A stretch of DNA of 64,000 nt, taken from NCBI GenBank assembly GCA_902728285.1, contig CACVBU010000292.1:288663-352662 (forward strand). Direction: 5' to 3'. Shown here in pieces: positions 47,789 to 59,494 of the stretch. The notes beneath the pieces are model-generated. The model made no database searches and was not told the DNA's origin. It saw only the letters and a program-made list of their open reading frames with translations. The DNA is from Clytia hemisphaerica (Eukaryota; Cnidaria; Hydrozoa; Leptothecata; Clytiidae). Made by a program: the position numbers and the translations under genes. How positions within the stretch are numbered: position 1 is the stretch's first letter; each line of letters opens with the position of its first letter.

Positions 47789-48822
47789 GGCAAACGATGA
47801 ATGCTCTGTTTGCTCGAAAAAAATAACAGCTAAAACTTTTCATTTTTGTCCTAACTGAGAAAGCGATCTCATGCTAAGTGTTTTGGTGTCGAATCAAAAC
47901 TTTTAAGGAACATCTGGCTTTGTAAACTTTGCAGGGATGACGCTTTACCTAACCTTGATTTTGATGGAAATTTACCCATTGGTAAAGACATAAGTCACTT
48001 GAAAACCTATTTTAATCACTTAAATTCTATTTCCGATACTTTTTCCAATTTTGATTCTCAAATAGATGAACAACGAGATGAATTTACATATCATGACCAT
48101 GTTAATCATTTTGATTGCAAATATTTTAGTACTCAAGAATTTTCTTCTCTTTCTCTCAAAAAACAAAATTTTTCTTGCTTCCAATCTGAACATTTGCTCT
48201 TTAGAAAAACACCACGATAATCTTACTACGTTACTTTCTCGTCTCAACCATCATTTTAGTATTCTTGGTATCACTGAGACAAGGCTTCATTCTACGATCG
48301 AAAATACTGAGCTCTCCATCCCTGGTTTTAAGTCATTCGATACCCCGACAGTCACAACAGTTGGGGGAACTGCCCTTTTTATTTCTAAATCTTTCAATAG
48401 CAAGCCTCGAGAAGATCTTTCAAAGCTTGTATATTCTAATTCTGGCAACCTTGGATCCTCCTTTGCTGAAATTGTCCTGAAAAACCGTAAAAATTTCATT
48501 GTTTGATGTATTTATAAACACCCTCTTTTCGACATTGATCTTTTCAACGAAAAAATCTTAACTCATTTGTTGCGAAAGTCTTGTCAAGAAAACAAAAATC
48601 TCGTCCTGTTGGGTGACTTCAACATTGATCTTTTGACTTGTGACTCTGAAATCTCTCACTCCAAATTTCTTCAAGTCCTTGGTGCCTATCAAATTCTTCC
48701 ATCTATTACTCTTCCAACGCGGATTACTGATACTTCAAGTACTCTCATTGATAATATTTTTTATCTCTCCTCTAAACTGCTCTACAATTTCTGGAAACCT
48801 CACTGTCTCGATATCCGATCAT
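47789..48822 (+). pseudogene. LINE-A ORF2, first part: PHD finger and APE endonuclease
   Basis: It begins MANDECSVCSKKITAKTFHF, the first half of a PHD-type finger, and continues after a frame change with LLRNIWLCKLCRDD. The endonuclease contains LASNLNICSL, ILGITETRL, LLGDFNIDLL, TRITDTSSTLIDNIFY and ends at the SDH motif (SISDH), directly after which LINE-B is inserted. Stops and frameshifts lie near 47857, 48190, 48506 and 48780. The PHD-EN order is seen in CR1/L2-type LINEs. Confidence 0.7.
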
Positions 48823-48868
48823 TTGGACATGGACACATCGAAGAGACAGGACGCGCCTCTTTTCAATA

Positions 48869-49838
48869 TGGCTGACAATATTGGTGACACTGAAAATTTT
48901 ATTGACAACCACTTCAAAGAAATACCTTATAAAAACTTATTTGAAAGATTATACAATGACATTTTTGAGAAGATGATGAAGCATGTTCATGAAACCAGCA
49001 ACAACATCACAGAGAGGAAGAAAAGGAAAGAAGTCAGTCCAGAAACAGAGGAGTTGATTTCTGGATTACAAAGTGAGATTCATTTTTTAAGGGAAGAGAT
49101 TCGTGAAAAGAATGATTTGATTCGAAATCTAACTGAAAACATTAAGGAACTCTCCTTGTTTGACATTGCTTGTGAGTCAAACTTAACACACAATTAAGAT
49201 ATTTCTCGTGAGGAAATACAATCTGTTGAAAATAACTCTCCTTTTGAAGCTATTATCATTCATAGTGCTAAGTAAAGAGAAAAAAATTATATTTTATTCA
49301 ATGAACAAAATCAAAAGAAAGCCATTAATTCTGATGTGAAAGAAAGTTTTGACAAAAAATCTGTCTTGATAGTTTTAGACTCAATGTTGAATGGTATAGA
49401 CGAAAATCAAATTTGTGGCAAAAATTTCGATGTAAAAATCAATTTTTCTGGGGAAAATATCTGTGATATAGCTAAAAAGACTGATGAAATAGTTAAAAAG
49501 AAACCAGATTGTGTGATCTTACACGTTGGAACAAATAATGCTCCTGATATGGTATCAAATGAAATACTGGATGAACTCCTCTCACTAAAACATCGCCAGA
49601 AAAGGAGTCCTCGTCAACAAAAGTTATACTTTCATCACTAACAACTCGGACCGATAATGGTAAAGCAAATCTAACAATTCGAAATTTTAACACCCATCTA
49701 CGTTAATTGGACATCGATATCGCTGACAACAAAAATATCACATCCAAAGATCTTGGAAAGAAAGGGCTACATTTTTCCAAAGATGGTAAGAAAAAATTTG
49801 CCAAAAATCTCAAGTCAAAATTGGTTGATCTCTACTGA
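48869..49838 (+). pseudogene. LINE-B ORF1: coiled coil plus SGNH-esterase-like domain
   Basis: It starts MADNIGDTENFIDNHF and forms a coiled coil (ELISGLQSEIHFLREEIREK). After in-frame stops at 49195 and 49273 it continues with VLIVLDSMLNGI, where the usual GDS block reads LDS, then CVILHVGTNNAPD, and after a frame change KKGLHFSKDGKKKFAKNL to the stop at 49836. These are the blocks of the SGNH/GDSL esterase found in ORF1 of many CR1-type LINEs. Multiple stops show it is dead. Confidence 0.65.
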
Positions 49839-50671
49839 TGTGCTGAAGGTACTCTTGAACTGCCCTTTGGAGTTGAAAGAATTAGAAAATCAAAGAAAAG
49901 TATCCAAATAATGTCCTGCTAGGATATCTGAATATCAATTCTGTGAGAAATAAGTTAGATGATCTGCTTGGTTTTACTGAAAATAAATTTGACATCCTGT
50001 GTATCGCTGAAACAAAACTAGACTATTTTCCGAAAAACCAATTTAAAGTTGAGGGTTATAATCCGCCTTTTAGACTTGATATTTCTGATACAAGTGGTGG
50101 TCTTATGGTTTTTACAAAGCCCTCTTTGTCAGCGAGGAGACTAAAAAATTTCAGCTTACCAGAGGATATCGAAATTATTCCTTTAGAAATCTCACTGAAA
50201 TCTTGTAAATGGGTAGTAATCTCTATTTACCGCAATCCTAAGCAAAGTCTTGGTTATTTTTTGACGTGGATCTCTAAAACTCTAGATTTTTACAGTGCAG
50301 AAAGATGCATTGTCCTTGGTGATTTTAACTCTGAACCTCATGGAATCTCAAACTTTATTGATTCCCATGAGTTATATAACCATATCAAATTTAAGACTTG
50401 CTTTAAAGCGGAAGATGGAACTACTATTGATTTAATTCTGTCAAATCAAAAACATAGCCTACGGATAACAGGATATTTGGATACTGGTATTAGTGATTAC
50501 CACAGACTGATATATACCGTTTTAAAATCAAAGTTCTTGAAACTTCCCCCTAAAGAAGTTCATTATAGATCTTACAAAAAATTTTGTGAGAGGGATTTTT
50601 TGCTAGAATTATCCGACAAATTGAACTCTTTTCATAGTGAAATGATGGATTATGATATGTTTGAGTCTATT

Positions 50672-51086
50672 TCACGACGATCTTTGATCGGATTAATCGG
50701 ATTCAATTTTCCTTGTTTCAGCCAACTTTAAGGAAATTAACTGAGAAGAAATGCTTTCTTTTTCTTTTATCCTTTAGAGGACATATATAAGTACATTCTG
50801 TGAAAATTTCAAGTCTCTAGCACTTTCCTATCCGGAATTATCTTGATTCCGATTTAGAGGGATCTCAAGCGGGATGAGGACGGGATAGAGGGATCTCTCG
50901 AAAACGAAAGAGCCCAATAACTGGTGAACAATTTTATGTATCAAAAAACATTTTTTTCCTACTTTTACATTGCTATAAGGATACTTTATAATACCAAATT
51001 TCATCTCTTTATGAGCACTACTTAAGGAGATACAAGTGATATTAGCCAAAATAATCCCGATTTTGCAAAAGTTCCAATGGAAGATC
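50672..51086. mobile_element. unclassified insertion in LINE-B, about 415 bp
   Basis: LINE-B coding similarity stops after DYDMFES and resumes with FTTVLDKHAPLR. The intervening DNA has no LINE similarity and includes AGAGGGATCTC twice. Ends are approximate and no clear terminal repeat was found. Confidence 0.45.
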
Positions 51087-51194
51087 ACTGTGTTTTTACC
51101 ACCGTTTTAGATAAACATGCGCCACTGAGAATGAAAACCATTCGGGGAAATGAAAAGCCCCACATGAATAAAATCATTAAAAAAGCAGTCATGG

Positions 51195-51342
51195 AACAAT
51201 CCTATCTATCTATCTATATATTTCATACTAAGAGGTCCTAGGACCCATTATCCGTACATTTGTTTGTTTAAAAAATGAAAAACGAATAAATAAATAAATG
51301 AAATGTTTAGAGCAATAAAATATTTTAAATTTTTAATTAATG
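51195..51342. mobile_element. small AT-rich insertion in LINE-B
   Basis: The LINE reading breaks after KKAVMEQS and resumes with RLWNIYYKNG. The gap starts with CTATCTATCTATCTATATAT and is AT-rich. It may be a short interspersed element or a microsatellite expansion. Confidence 0.4.
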
Positions 51343-53292
51343 CTATCCAGGCTTTGGAATATTTATTATAAAAATGGTAAAAATCCTCAGGATTACGATG
51401 TTTATAGAAAACAAAGAAATTTTGTTGTCACATTGAATAAGAGAGTCAAAAAGCAGCATTTTCGACAAGCAATACAAAACGCCAAAGGTCGTCCTAAAAA
51501 CTTTTGGAATTTCTGTAAACATTTCTTTTCAAATAAAGATGTTTCTGACACCACCATGTCAGTTGTTAAGTCTATTTTGAAACATTCTGAACACCCAAGT
51601 ATCCTAAAAATCTCATCAAAAAATACCCATGGTCCGTTCGAATTCAAAAAGGTTACTTCAAGTGGGGTCTATGAGAAGATATTGAAGTTGAATTCTTCAA
51701 AAAAGACTAGTGGTAGTATATCTAACAAAATTTTAAAATCTTCCGTTAGTGTTATATGCCCATTTGTAACTAATCTTATAAATCTTTCCGTTGAAAATAG
51801 CTTCTTTCCTGACAAGTTAAAACTTGCTGAGATAAATCCTGTTCCGAAAACTGAAGATAGCCAGAACGTTGGGGATTTAGACCCATTAGTAATTTACCAG
51901 CTATTTCCAAACTCTTTGAAAACATACTTTCGAATCAACTTACTTCATATTTCGATAACATCTTTTGTAATTTACTTTGGGGATTTCGGAAAAAACATAC
52001 AACACAACATGTTCTCATGCAGCTTCTGAGATCTTGGCAAACAAATTTAGACGGTGGAAATGTAGTTGGTACAATCCTAATGGATTTATCTAAAGCTTTT
52101 GACTGTCTACCACATGATCTAATAATAGCCAAATGTGCGGCATACGGAGTTAGTCTTGAAAGTCTTTGCTTGTTGAAAGACTATTTATCCAATAGATATC
52201 ATAGAGTAAAAGTTGGAAATAAATTTAGCAATTTCCTTTTACTAAAAACTGGTGTTCCACAGGGCACCTTTACTTTTTAATATATTTATTAGTGATTCAT
52301 TTGAATTTGTAGAAGAAGCATCACTCTGTAATTTTGCTGACCATAATACCATATCCACTTTTGCAAAAAAACTTTCTTCAAGTTTTACAATCTTTAAAAC
52401 AAGAAACAGTGAATTTACTCGATTTTTCAGATTAAATTCCATTGCCGCCAACCCAGGAAAATTCCAATTGATGCTTCTTGGAAAGGTAGGAAATATTGAT
52501 CATATTAAACTCAAAATTGGGAATATCAATTTAGAACCTAAAAATTGTGTTAAACCTCTAGGTATTAAAATTGATTGTAAATCTGCATCCAATAAAGTCA
52601 AGGCCTTATTTCGTATGAGACCTTTTTTGAATATTAGCAGCGCCAAAACACTTTCTGAAGCATATATCTTATCAACTTTTATCGTCCTTTGATCTGGATG
52701 TATGGCTGTAAGGGGAATAACACCTTTATCAATAAAGTCCATACAAGGGCATTGCGTGCAATCTACCTCGACTTCAACTCAAATTTTAAAGCTTTATTTG
52801 AAAAGGATACAAGTGTTTCTATACATGTTAAGAATTTAAGATTTATATTACGAGCAGTTTATAGTATTATTTGGAAAGATTGCCCAAGTTTTCTCTGGGA
52901 TATGTATAATATAACGAAGTCACCTTATGTGCTTCGATCTGGAGATCTGAGAAAATCATCTTACCAATGTAGGCAGAACCCAAACATATGGGATTAACTC
53001 TTTATTCTTTCGGGGTAATCTTCTTTGGAATTGCCTACCTACTGATATAAAGTCTGCCGATTCTCCAAAGCTTTTCAAAATTAAACTCCAAAGCTGGTCT
53101 GGTAAAAATTGTACCTGCAAAATCTGTTATTAAAAATAACCCCTCCGCTCCTCTTATTTCCACGTTTATAATTTTTCATTTTAATATATATATTTTTTTA
53201 TGATTTTAAAATTAACGTAGTTGGTATTTATAAGTTTTGTATTTATATGAAGCTATCTTGTTACCAACAGAAAATAAAAAGTTAATAATAAG

Positions 53293-54512
53293 CTTCCACA
53301 ATTTTTGATTCTAAACACCGATTGTAGCTCTCACTATAAACCTGGACTTCCTTTTCGTCGAGATTGGTCAAAATTTGATGAAGTAGGTTTCAAAGAAGAA
53401 TTCGAGAAAGTTTTTGTCTCAAGTTAGGTACTGATATCACTAATCTTAATTTTTTTAGAGCTTTCCAAAAATATACAACAGGTCTCCGTTTTCTCAAGCA
53501 AAAATTTTCATTAATTTTTCACCCTATGATTTTTGCCTGAGACCGTCGTATTTGTCCGAAAATCACAATAAAGTGTCCGAAAAAAAATTGACACCCAAGT
53601 TATTTTGATTCCCCTGCCCCTTACCTTTCCAAAAAATGTATAACAAGTGCTTTGACTAAGAAAATCGAGCGACCTCAAAAAAACGAACAAATTTCCCTCT
53701 ACTATCAGGTCCGAACAGCATTCCTTTTCGAATTATCTCCTCAAAGCTGAAAAGTCTTTCTTCAATCTTTGCAAATATGATAAATCTTTCTTTCTTTACT
53801 TGTATCTTTCCTAGTAAACTCAAAGAAACGAAAGTCATCCCTATCTTAAAAAATAAAGGCTCTCCATTTGATGCTGAAAACTACAGGCCCATCTCTCATC
53901 TTTCAAACATCGACAAAGTTTTCCAAAAACTTATGCACAAGCGGCTAATAAACTTTCTTGATCATTCTAGCTCTATATATCCTTTACAATTTGGTTTTCG
54001 TTCCAATCATTCAACTGAGACAGCTCTTCTTTACTGCATAAACAAAATTTCTAAAGCTCTTGATGATGGTGGGTATAGATGTTCTATCTTTATCGATTTG
54101 CAAAAAGCCTTTGATATCGTCAATCACTCAATTCTACTGTCAAAACTCGATTTTTATGGCATTCGTGGCAAAGCTCTTGATTGGTTTCGTTCTTTTCTTT
54201 CTGGTAGATCACTATTCGTGTCAGTATCTGGTAAAAACTCAAGATCAAAACCCATGGAACATGGTGTCCCACAAGGCTCTGTCCTTAGCCCTTTACTTTT
54301 TCTTCTTTATGTGAATGATCTCCACATTGCACTTCGATATGCATTGGTTAATCTTTTTGCTGATGACACTATGTTATTTTTCTCAAACAAATCTCTAAAA
54401 CCAATTTCAAAGCAAGCCAATATTGATCTAAAACTCTTGATGAATTGGCTGAAGGCAAACAAAATATCTCTGAACACCAGCAAGACTGAGCTTATGATCT
54501 TCCGTCCAGTCA
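53293..54512 (+). pseudogene. LINE-A ORF2, second part: reverse transcriptase
   Basis: It resumes LPQFLILNTDC, the end of the endonuclease, then the linker up to about 53440. A poorly readable stretch (53440-53770) follows. From 53777 the RT is open: KETKVIPILKNKG, NYRPISHLSNID, FGFRSNHSTETALL, IFIDLQKAFDIVNHS, HGVPQGSVLSPLLF and an intact LFADDTMLFF box. It is broken at 54512, after LMIFRP, by the hAT-like copy 2. This is the best-preserved RT segment in the window. Confidence 0.8.
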
Positions 54513-55195
54513 CAGAGGCGGATCTGGGATTTTTGTGAGGGGGTTCAAAAATCTCTTTTCAAAAAATATTTTTCGGAACAAACGTTTTTGGCGTAAATTT
54601 TGCACCCGCCCTGTTTGGGCGGTGTCACCTATTTTCCATTCAACATGGGGGACGTTAATGAGCGCCTGCACGTCTGCAGTTCCCATTACCTATGAACTCC
54701 AAACATAGGCCTCAGCGGGTTAACATGCGCTGAAAGGAGGGCGGCAGGCCAATTTTTTTTTTGGCTGAACGTGTAATAATCGTTTGTGGTGATATTCATA
54801 TATACATTAGGAAATTCCCTAACTGCAATTGCGCACATAAAACGTACATAAAACGCACATAAAACGTTCATACAACGGAAATATAGTTTGAGCAAAGAAA
54901 ATATAAGAGTATTATATTTCTTATATTTCTTTGGTTTGACCTTTTATTTTGATAAAACAGACACCCAGATCATGCTGAAAACTGCTTGTTTGGTGTATAT
55001 TCTTTTATATATTCATGGTTCTTGCAGAAAATGTTTTTGAGAAAGCCATGGATAAAAGAGCAAATAAATGGTTTATGGAATTTCTTTGTAGCGAATTAAT
55101 TGGCTGACAATCAAGCAAAAACTTTTCATGTTGAGTATGTTTACATTATAAAACCAGAGATGGATAATATTTTGAAAACAGTGATCAAGTTAAAC

Positions 55196-56786
55196 AAGAA
55201 GCCCGTTGGGCGTGAAGGCCCAGCGAAAAGTAACGTGTTGAAAACGAGACGCTTGGAATTTTATTGAATGGTCTCCTACCAATCGGGTCTACAGGCGCAG
55301 GTTCACCCACTTTAATACTCTCGGGTACCTAATAGCTGGGGGTTTGGAATAAGCGGGGGGGGGGGAGGTTGGAAAAAATCTCAAAACTTAATTGGGGGGA
55401 GGGGGTTGGAATAAAAATGTCTTATGTGGAAAATTTCCATAAACTATGCGCGCCCAAAGAAAAATATGAAAAAACCCGCAAATATATAGTGAGTGGGCGC
55501 TTTTTAACCAATTAGGTGCACTCAAATATGCAGGGAGAAACATCCCTGCAGGCATGTTAGTTGGACTAGACCGTAAACCAGAAAAATAATCTTTAAAAAA
55601 CTAGACGGTGAAATAGTTTACGGTCTGCATATCCAGGCGAACAAAATTCGTGTGGTTAATGTGAGTTAACTAATGTGACAGATCCGGAAATGACCATTTT
55701 CATTGTTCATGCGTTGCAACATCCATGAAAAATGTTTCAATCTAGTTCAAATTTACCCATGAGCTACATTTTAGTGTCCATTAACAGATACCAGAATCAG
55801 TTTATACTCTAAATAATTATGTGAGTCGAGTTTGAAACATCAAGCCATCGACCGTTTAATGCGATAGATCCAGAAATGACCATTGTATTTAATATGTGTA
55901 GAATCATGAAAAAAAATCCCGATCTTGTTCAAATTTAAACCTGAGCTGCATTTTAGTCTCCATTAACATAATTCCATAATCAGCTTATTTGAAATAATTC
56001 TGTGTCGAGTTTGAAAAATCAAGCCACCAATCGTCAAACGAGAGACAGATTCGGAAATAACCATTTTCACGCGTAGAAAAAGTTCCAATCTTGTTCCAAT
56101 TTACACATGACCTCCATTTTAGTGTCCATTACCAAATTCCAGAATCAGTTTATAATTGAAATAATTATGTGCTGAGTTTGAAAATCAAACCACGTCCCGC
56201 CCACACCACTGACTGTTGTTTTGTTAACAGCGAAAGATCCAGAAGTGACTGTTTTCTTGTGCAGCATCAAGAAAAAAGTTCCAACCTTATTCAATGTTAC
56301 ACATGAGCTGCATTTCAGTTTATTTATTTCTATAAAAGAAGCCATTATTTCCTAAAAATAAAGTCTTTTTGAAAACAATAAACTAAAAATTAAAGTGATT
56401 TAAGGGTAGAATTTTCACTCATAAAACTTTATGAAAACTTGAGCAAAGACTATAAGATATGGCAGAATGTTGAAGAAGGTTTATAAAGAAAAATCATCAC
56501 AGAATTTCTTTGGTTTGAAAGTCTCTTGCCCACTATAAAAGCAAAGAAAATGTTCAAGAAAGTATGAATCAACCTCCTCGCTTCGACCGCCATCTTGTTT
56601 TGTTTTGAAAATTGTTTTGAAGGAGCGCGGAATCAGAAAATATATCTTTTATAGCCAGTATCCGACTAAGCAAGCTTTTCCCTCTCCAGACGGCAAAATT
56701 AAAAAGTGTGGTACTGGTTTTAAGCGCCGTTTCTACCAAAACGGACGGAAAGTTGCAAATGAAAGGCCCTATCGCTAGCGCTGGGC
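55196..56786. mobile_element. 1.6 kb insertion inside hAT copy 2
   Basis: Alignment to copy 1 is continuous on both sides (AGTGATCAAGTTAA to the left, AAAAATAAAGGAG to the right), and copy 1 has only a run of six A at the site. The insert has GGCCCAGCG near its left end and its complement CGCTGGGCC at the right end. It contains the GGTACC repeat related to 10215-10372, a repeat related to 21905-22120, and a tandem array at 55676-56316. No transposase was seen, so the class is open. Confidence 0.6.
55676..56316. repeat. tandem array, about 4 degenerate units of ~180 bp
   Basis: Each unit has GA(C/T)AGAT(C/T)C(A/G)GAAATGAC, a phrase like CAATCTTGTTCAAATTTA, ACATGAGCTGCATTTTAGT, CCAGAATCAGTTTAT and GAAATAATTATGTG. 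Units start near 55676, 55862, 56043 and 56229. The last is incomplete. The array is part of the 1.6 kb insertion. Confidence 0.7.
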
Positions 56787-58096
56787 CAAAAATAAAGGAG
56801 ATTATTTATATAATACATATAAAACAAGGGAATACAATAAGATGGAAAAATAAAAGATTGCCAAAAAGTGGAGTACACCATGAGTACTGACATAATGTAT
56901 TTTATGTGCAAATAGACTCAAGAAATTCTAGCTCTCATTCAGAAATTAGATGAATAATCTCATAAAAAAGTACTTTTTACATTCAAAGTAAAAAGTTTGA
57001 TGTTTTTAAGAATTATTAAAGGTACTAACAGTAATCATCAACAATCTGTAGGCAAGCACTTTTTCAACTTTTTCAATTGTATGGAGTGTTGTTTATAATT
57101 CTATTGTAGAGATTGTTGTTATATATCATTTCATAAATTTTGCATTCAATCGTACTCTTTTATGCTTACTTGTAGGGGGTGGAAGATGCAGGGGCAGTAC
57201 TCTCAGAGAAAATTCATAAAATGGGGGGTCATTATTAACTGATTTTGGGGGGATTTTCCCAAAAAAACCCAAATCACGTGATCCATACATAGCTAGGTAG
57301 ATTTTTTCCCTGTGATATTCCCGATGTCCGATGAGGGGAGAAGATCCAAACGTAAATCTCGTGATTATATTCAAGACACGATAAACTTCCACCAAATATT
57401 CACACAATTCTGCACAATTAAGTCCTTTCCCATAAAAAATTCCAAACTTCATTGATCAAGCAAAATTTATTTAAGTTTTGTTTTTGTTGGTATGAATGCT
57501 TCTCCTCTGAAGATAAACCAAAAGAAAAATGTTTCCTCAGAATGAAAGTCGTCTTTTCTTTTTCTTTTGTCACTCTTTACCACAGCATCAAACAAAAGCA
57601 GATGAAAATTCAATCACACAGAGTCTTTGTCAAAATCATCATACATTGATTGATATTGTTGTGTGATTCTCTCAAATTTACTGATTAAATTGAACCAAAA
57701 ATGTCTTCAAAAAGATAAGTAATTGCCTGATTATTAACACTTTTCAGGACTTCAATTCCTTTCTTTCAAACACTGCATTGAACGCTTGCAAAGAAGTGAG
57801 GTCGTTTGCCGTACGAATGGCTACCCTTCAAACCATTTCAATATTTTGCCGGCGACGACATGCGACTGAATGTTATTTTTGTAGGAAAATCTTTTACGCT
57901 CAAAACGGTCGGTCTCGAATTTTCGAGAAATTTCCTTGAACCACCTCAAATTTGCCATTTCACTGGATGCATTTTCTGAACCAGGTTCAAAATTAAAGAT
58001 TTCCTAGCACAGAAGCAGCTAGATATGTAATCCCGCAAAAAAAAATCATAACAAAGATTTTTTACAGCGCGGGAAAGCTAGCAATACCGTACACAC

Positions 58097-58386
58097 CAAT
58101 GAAGTATAAGCCCGAAGAGCCAGAAGTCAATCTCCTTGGTAGGATTTGAAGCCAACAAATCCTACCAAAGTTGCGCGGCCTTGAGCGGATCGCCTGGTTT
58201 TTACACAAATGACAGATTGAAACTAAAATTTACCGCTAAATTTGGAAAAAAATATCAATCGTAAACAAAGGAATTGCTAGATTCAATCTGTCGTCAAAAA
58301 TGCTGCGCATTTTTTAAGGCTTCACTTTTTCTTGCCTGAGAAAGGTTAGAGATTGAACTCTAGCCCTTTGGGCTTTAAACTCAATG
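58097..58386. mobile_element. hAT-like MITE, 290 bp, 8-bp target duplication
   Basis: The imperfect terminal inverted repeats start CAATGAAGTATAAGCCC and CATTGAGTTTAAAGCCC (complement of the right end), and stay similar through TCAATCTC. GTACACAC flanks both sides (58089-58096 and 58387-58394). hAT copy 1 has a single GTGTGTAC at 26453-26460, the empty site. Confidence 0.85.
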
Positions 58387-58614
58387 GTACACACATAACC
58401 TAAAAAATTTTTAGCGCGGAAAAAGCTAATTTTGTCGCGCACACCACGGAATCGCACGCCACATGCATACAACCTCTGGTAAAATAATATCGAGATATGA
58501 CCAAGAAGAAAAATCAGCTTCGATCAGAAAACTAGATTTCACTTGAAGAAAGGGTCTTTGTATTTTTTATTTAGTAAAAGGGTTGGGGTGGTTCAGCTGA
58601 ACCATTTGAACCCC

Positions 58615-59184
58615 TATCAACTACGATTTAAAGATTAAAATCAATGGTCATCAGCTTAGGCCAAGCAAGGTTATAAAATATCTTGGCGTGTATATTGACG
58701 AGCATCTGAACTGGAAACATCACGTTTATTTTAGAAATTAAAAGGAGCCAATGGGGCTCTGACATTATGTCAACAAAAAAACCTTAACATCATTATTCTT
58801 TTCTCTCTTCCATTCTCATCTTTCATATGCAGACCAAATTTGGGACCAACGTCAAACTACTCATGCTAAACAAGCTGTTATTCTCCAAAAGCAAGGTCTT
58901 AGAATTATGTCCTTCTCTGATTTTCGTGCACATTCGTTTCCCTTGCTTTTGGACTTTAAACTTCTTTCCTTTTTTGACTTTGTCAAATACTTAAATATCA
59001 TTTTACTGTTTAAACTTTTAAATCACAAGCTTCCTCTTCCTTTTCTGCAAAGTCTTGAATAAAGGCGTCTAAATGATACTGACCGTCATAATGTAATTCG
59101 TTGTAAGTCTGGTCTATGGTGGCCCATCCGTGCCAATGGTTTATTTAGGTGCTATTTGACAAAAAAGGAAATTAATTTCATTTA
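58615..59184 (+). pseudogene. LINE-A ORF2, third part: RT C-terminus
   Basis: It resumes YDLKIKINGHQLRPS, then VIKYLGVYIDEHLNWKHHV, the standard post-RT block of non-LTR elements. After a frame change LSYADQIWDQRQTTHAKQA is followed by RIMSFSDFRAHSFPLL and then KSGLWWPIRANGLFRCYL. The end is near 59184, just before the A-rich tail. With the hAT copy removed, this joins the RT segment that ends at 54512. Confidence 0.7.
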
Positions 59185-59190
59185 AATTGA

Positions 59191-59395
59191 AAATAAATAT
59201 TAAAAAAAAAAAAAAAGTAAAAACACGAGAAAATAAAAGAATAAAAAAAAAAAAAAAAACATAAAGTAAAAAAATAAGAAAATAAAAGAAAAAAAGTTAA
59301 AGAAAACAACTTTATAAAAAAATAGGACATAAAAAAAGAGTAAAAAAATAAGAAAAGAAAAAATAAAATTTAAAAAAAATAAATTGTAAACTTGA
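59191..59395 (+). repeat. A-rich tail, probably 3' end of LINE-A
   Basis: Runs of 13 or more A alternate with GTAAAAA and ATAAGAAAA phrases. It follows the LINE-A stop directly and is best read as its expanded poly(A) tail. Confidence 0.65.
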
Positions 59396-59494
59396 AATCA
59401 CCCGACGTGGCCCATCAATGCCGTGCCAAAAATGTTATCTCATTATACGTTAAATATGCATCTCCCGCCCCTCGTGTAGATCAGTCTTTAAGAA

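Larger units (their letters stand above)
49913..53133 (+). pseudogene. LINE-B ORF2: APE endonuclease and reverse transcriptase, inactivated
   Basis: The endonuclease has LGYLNINSVRNKLDDL, ILCIAETKLD, IVLGDFNSEP, TTIDLILSN and ISDYHRL. After two insertions the linker resumes (YYKNGKNPQDYD). The RT has INPVPKTED, ILMDLSKAFDCLPHDL, LKTGVPQGT and, in another frame, CNFADHNT where the catalytic box should be FADD. The C-terminal part (HTRALRAIYLDF, FFRGNLLWNCLP) ends at 53131-53133. Loss of the second catalytic Asp plus frameshifts at about 52025 and 52265 rule out activity. Confidence 0.75.
48823..53292 (+). mobile_element. LINE-B (4.5 kb) inserted into LINE-A
   Basis: LINE-A coding sequence stops after the SDH codons at 48822 and resumes in register at 53293 (LPQFLILNTDC), so both limits are well placed. 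The insert carries two ORFs (below), a non-coding 3' tail and a short TTAATAATA-like end instead of a long poly(A). It contains two smaller insertions, about 50672-51086 and 51195-51342. Confidence 0.75.
54513..58614 (-). mobile_element. hAT-like element, copy 2 (4.1 kb, reversed)
   Basis: It starts at the plus-strand left with CAGAGGCGGATCTGGG and matches 26235-29861 in reverse over its length. The far end stops at TTTGAACCCC, so the terminal 17-20 bp are missing and no target duplication can be checked. It splits the RT of LINE-A. It carries an extra 1.6 kb (55196-56786) and a 290-bp element (58097-58386) that copy 1 lacks, and lacks the two MITEs of copy 1. Confidence 0.75.
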
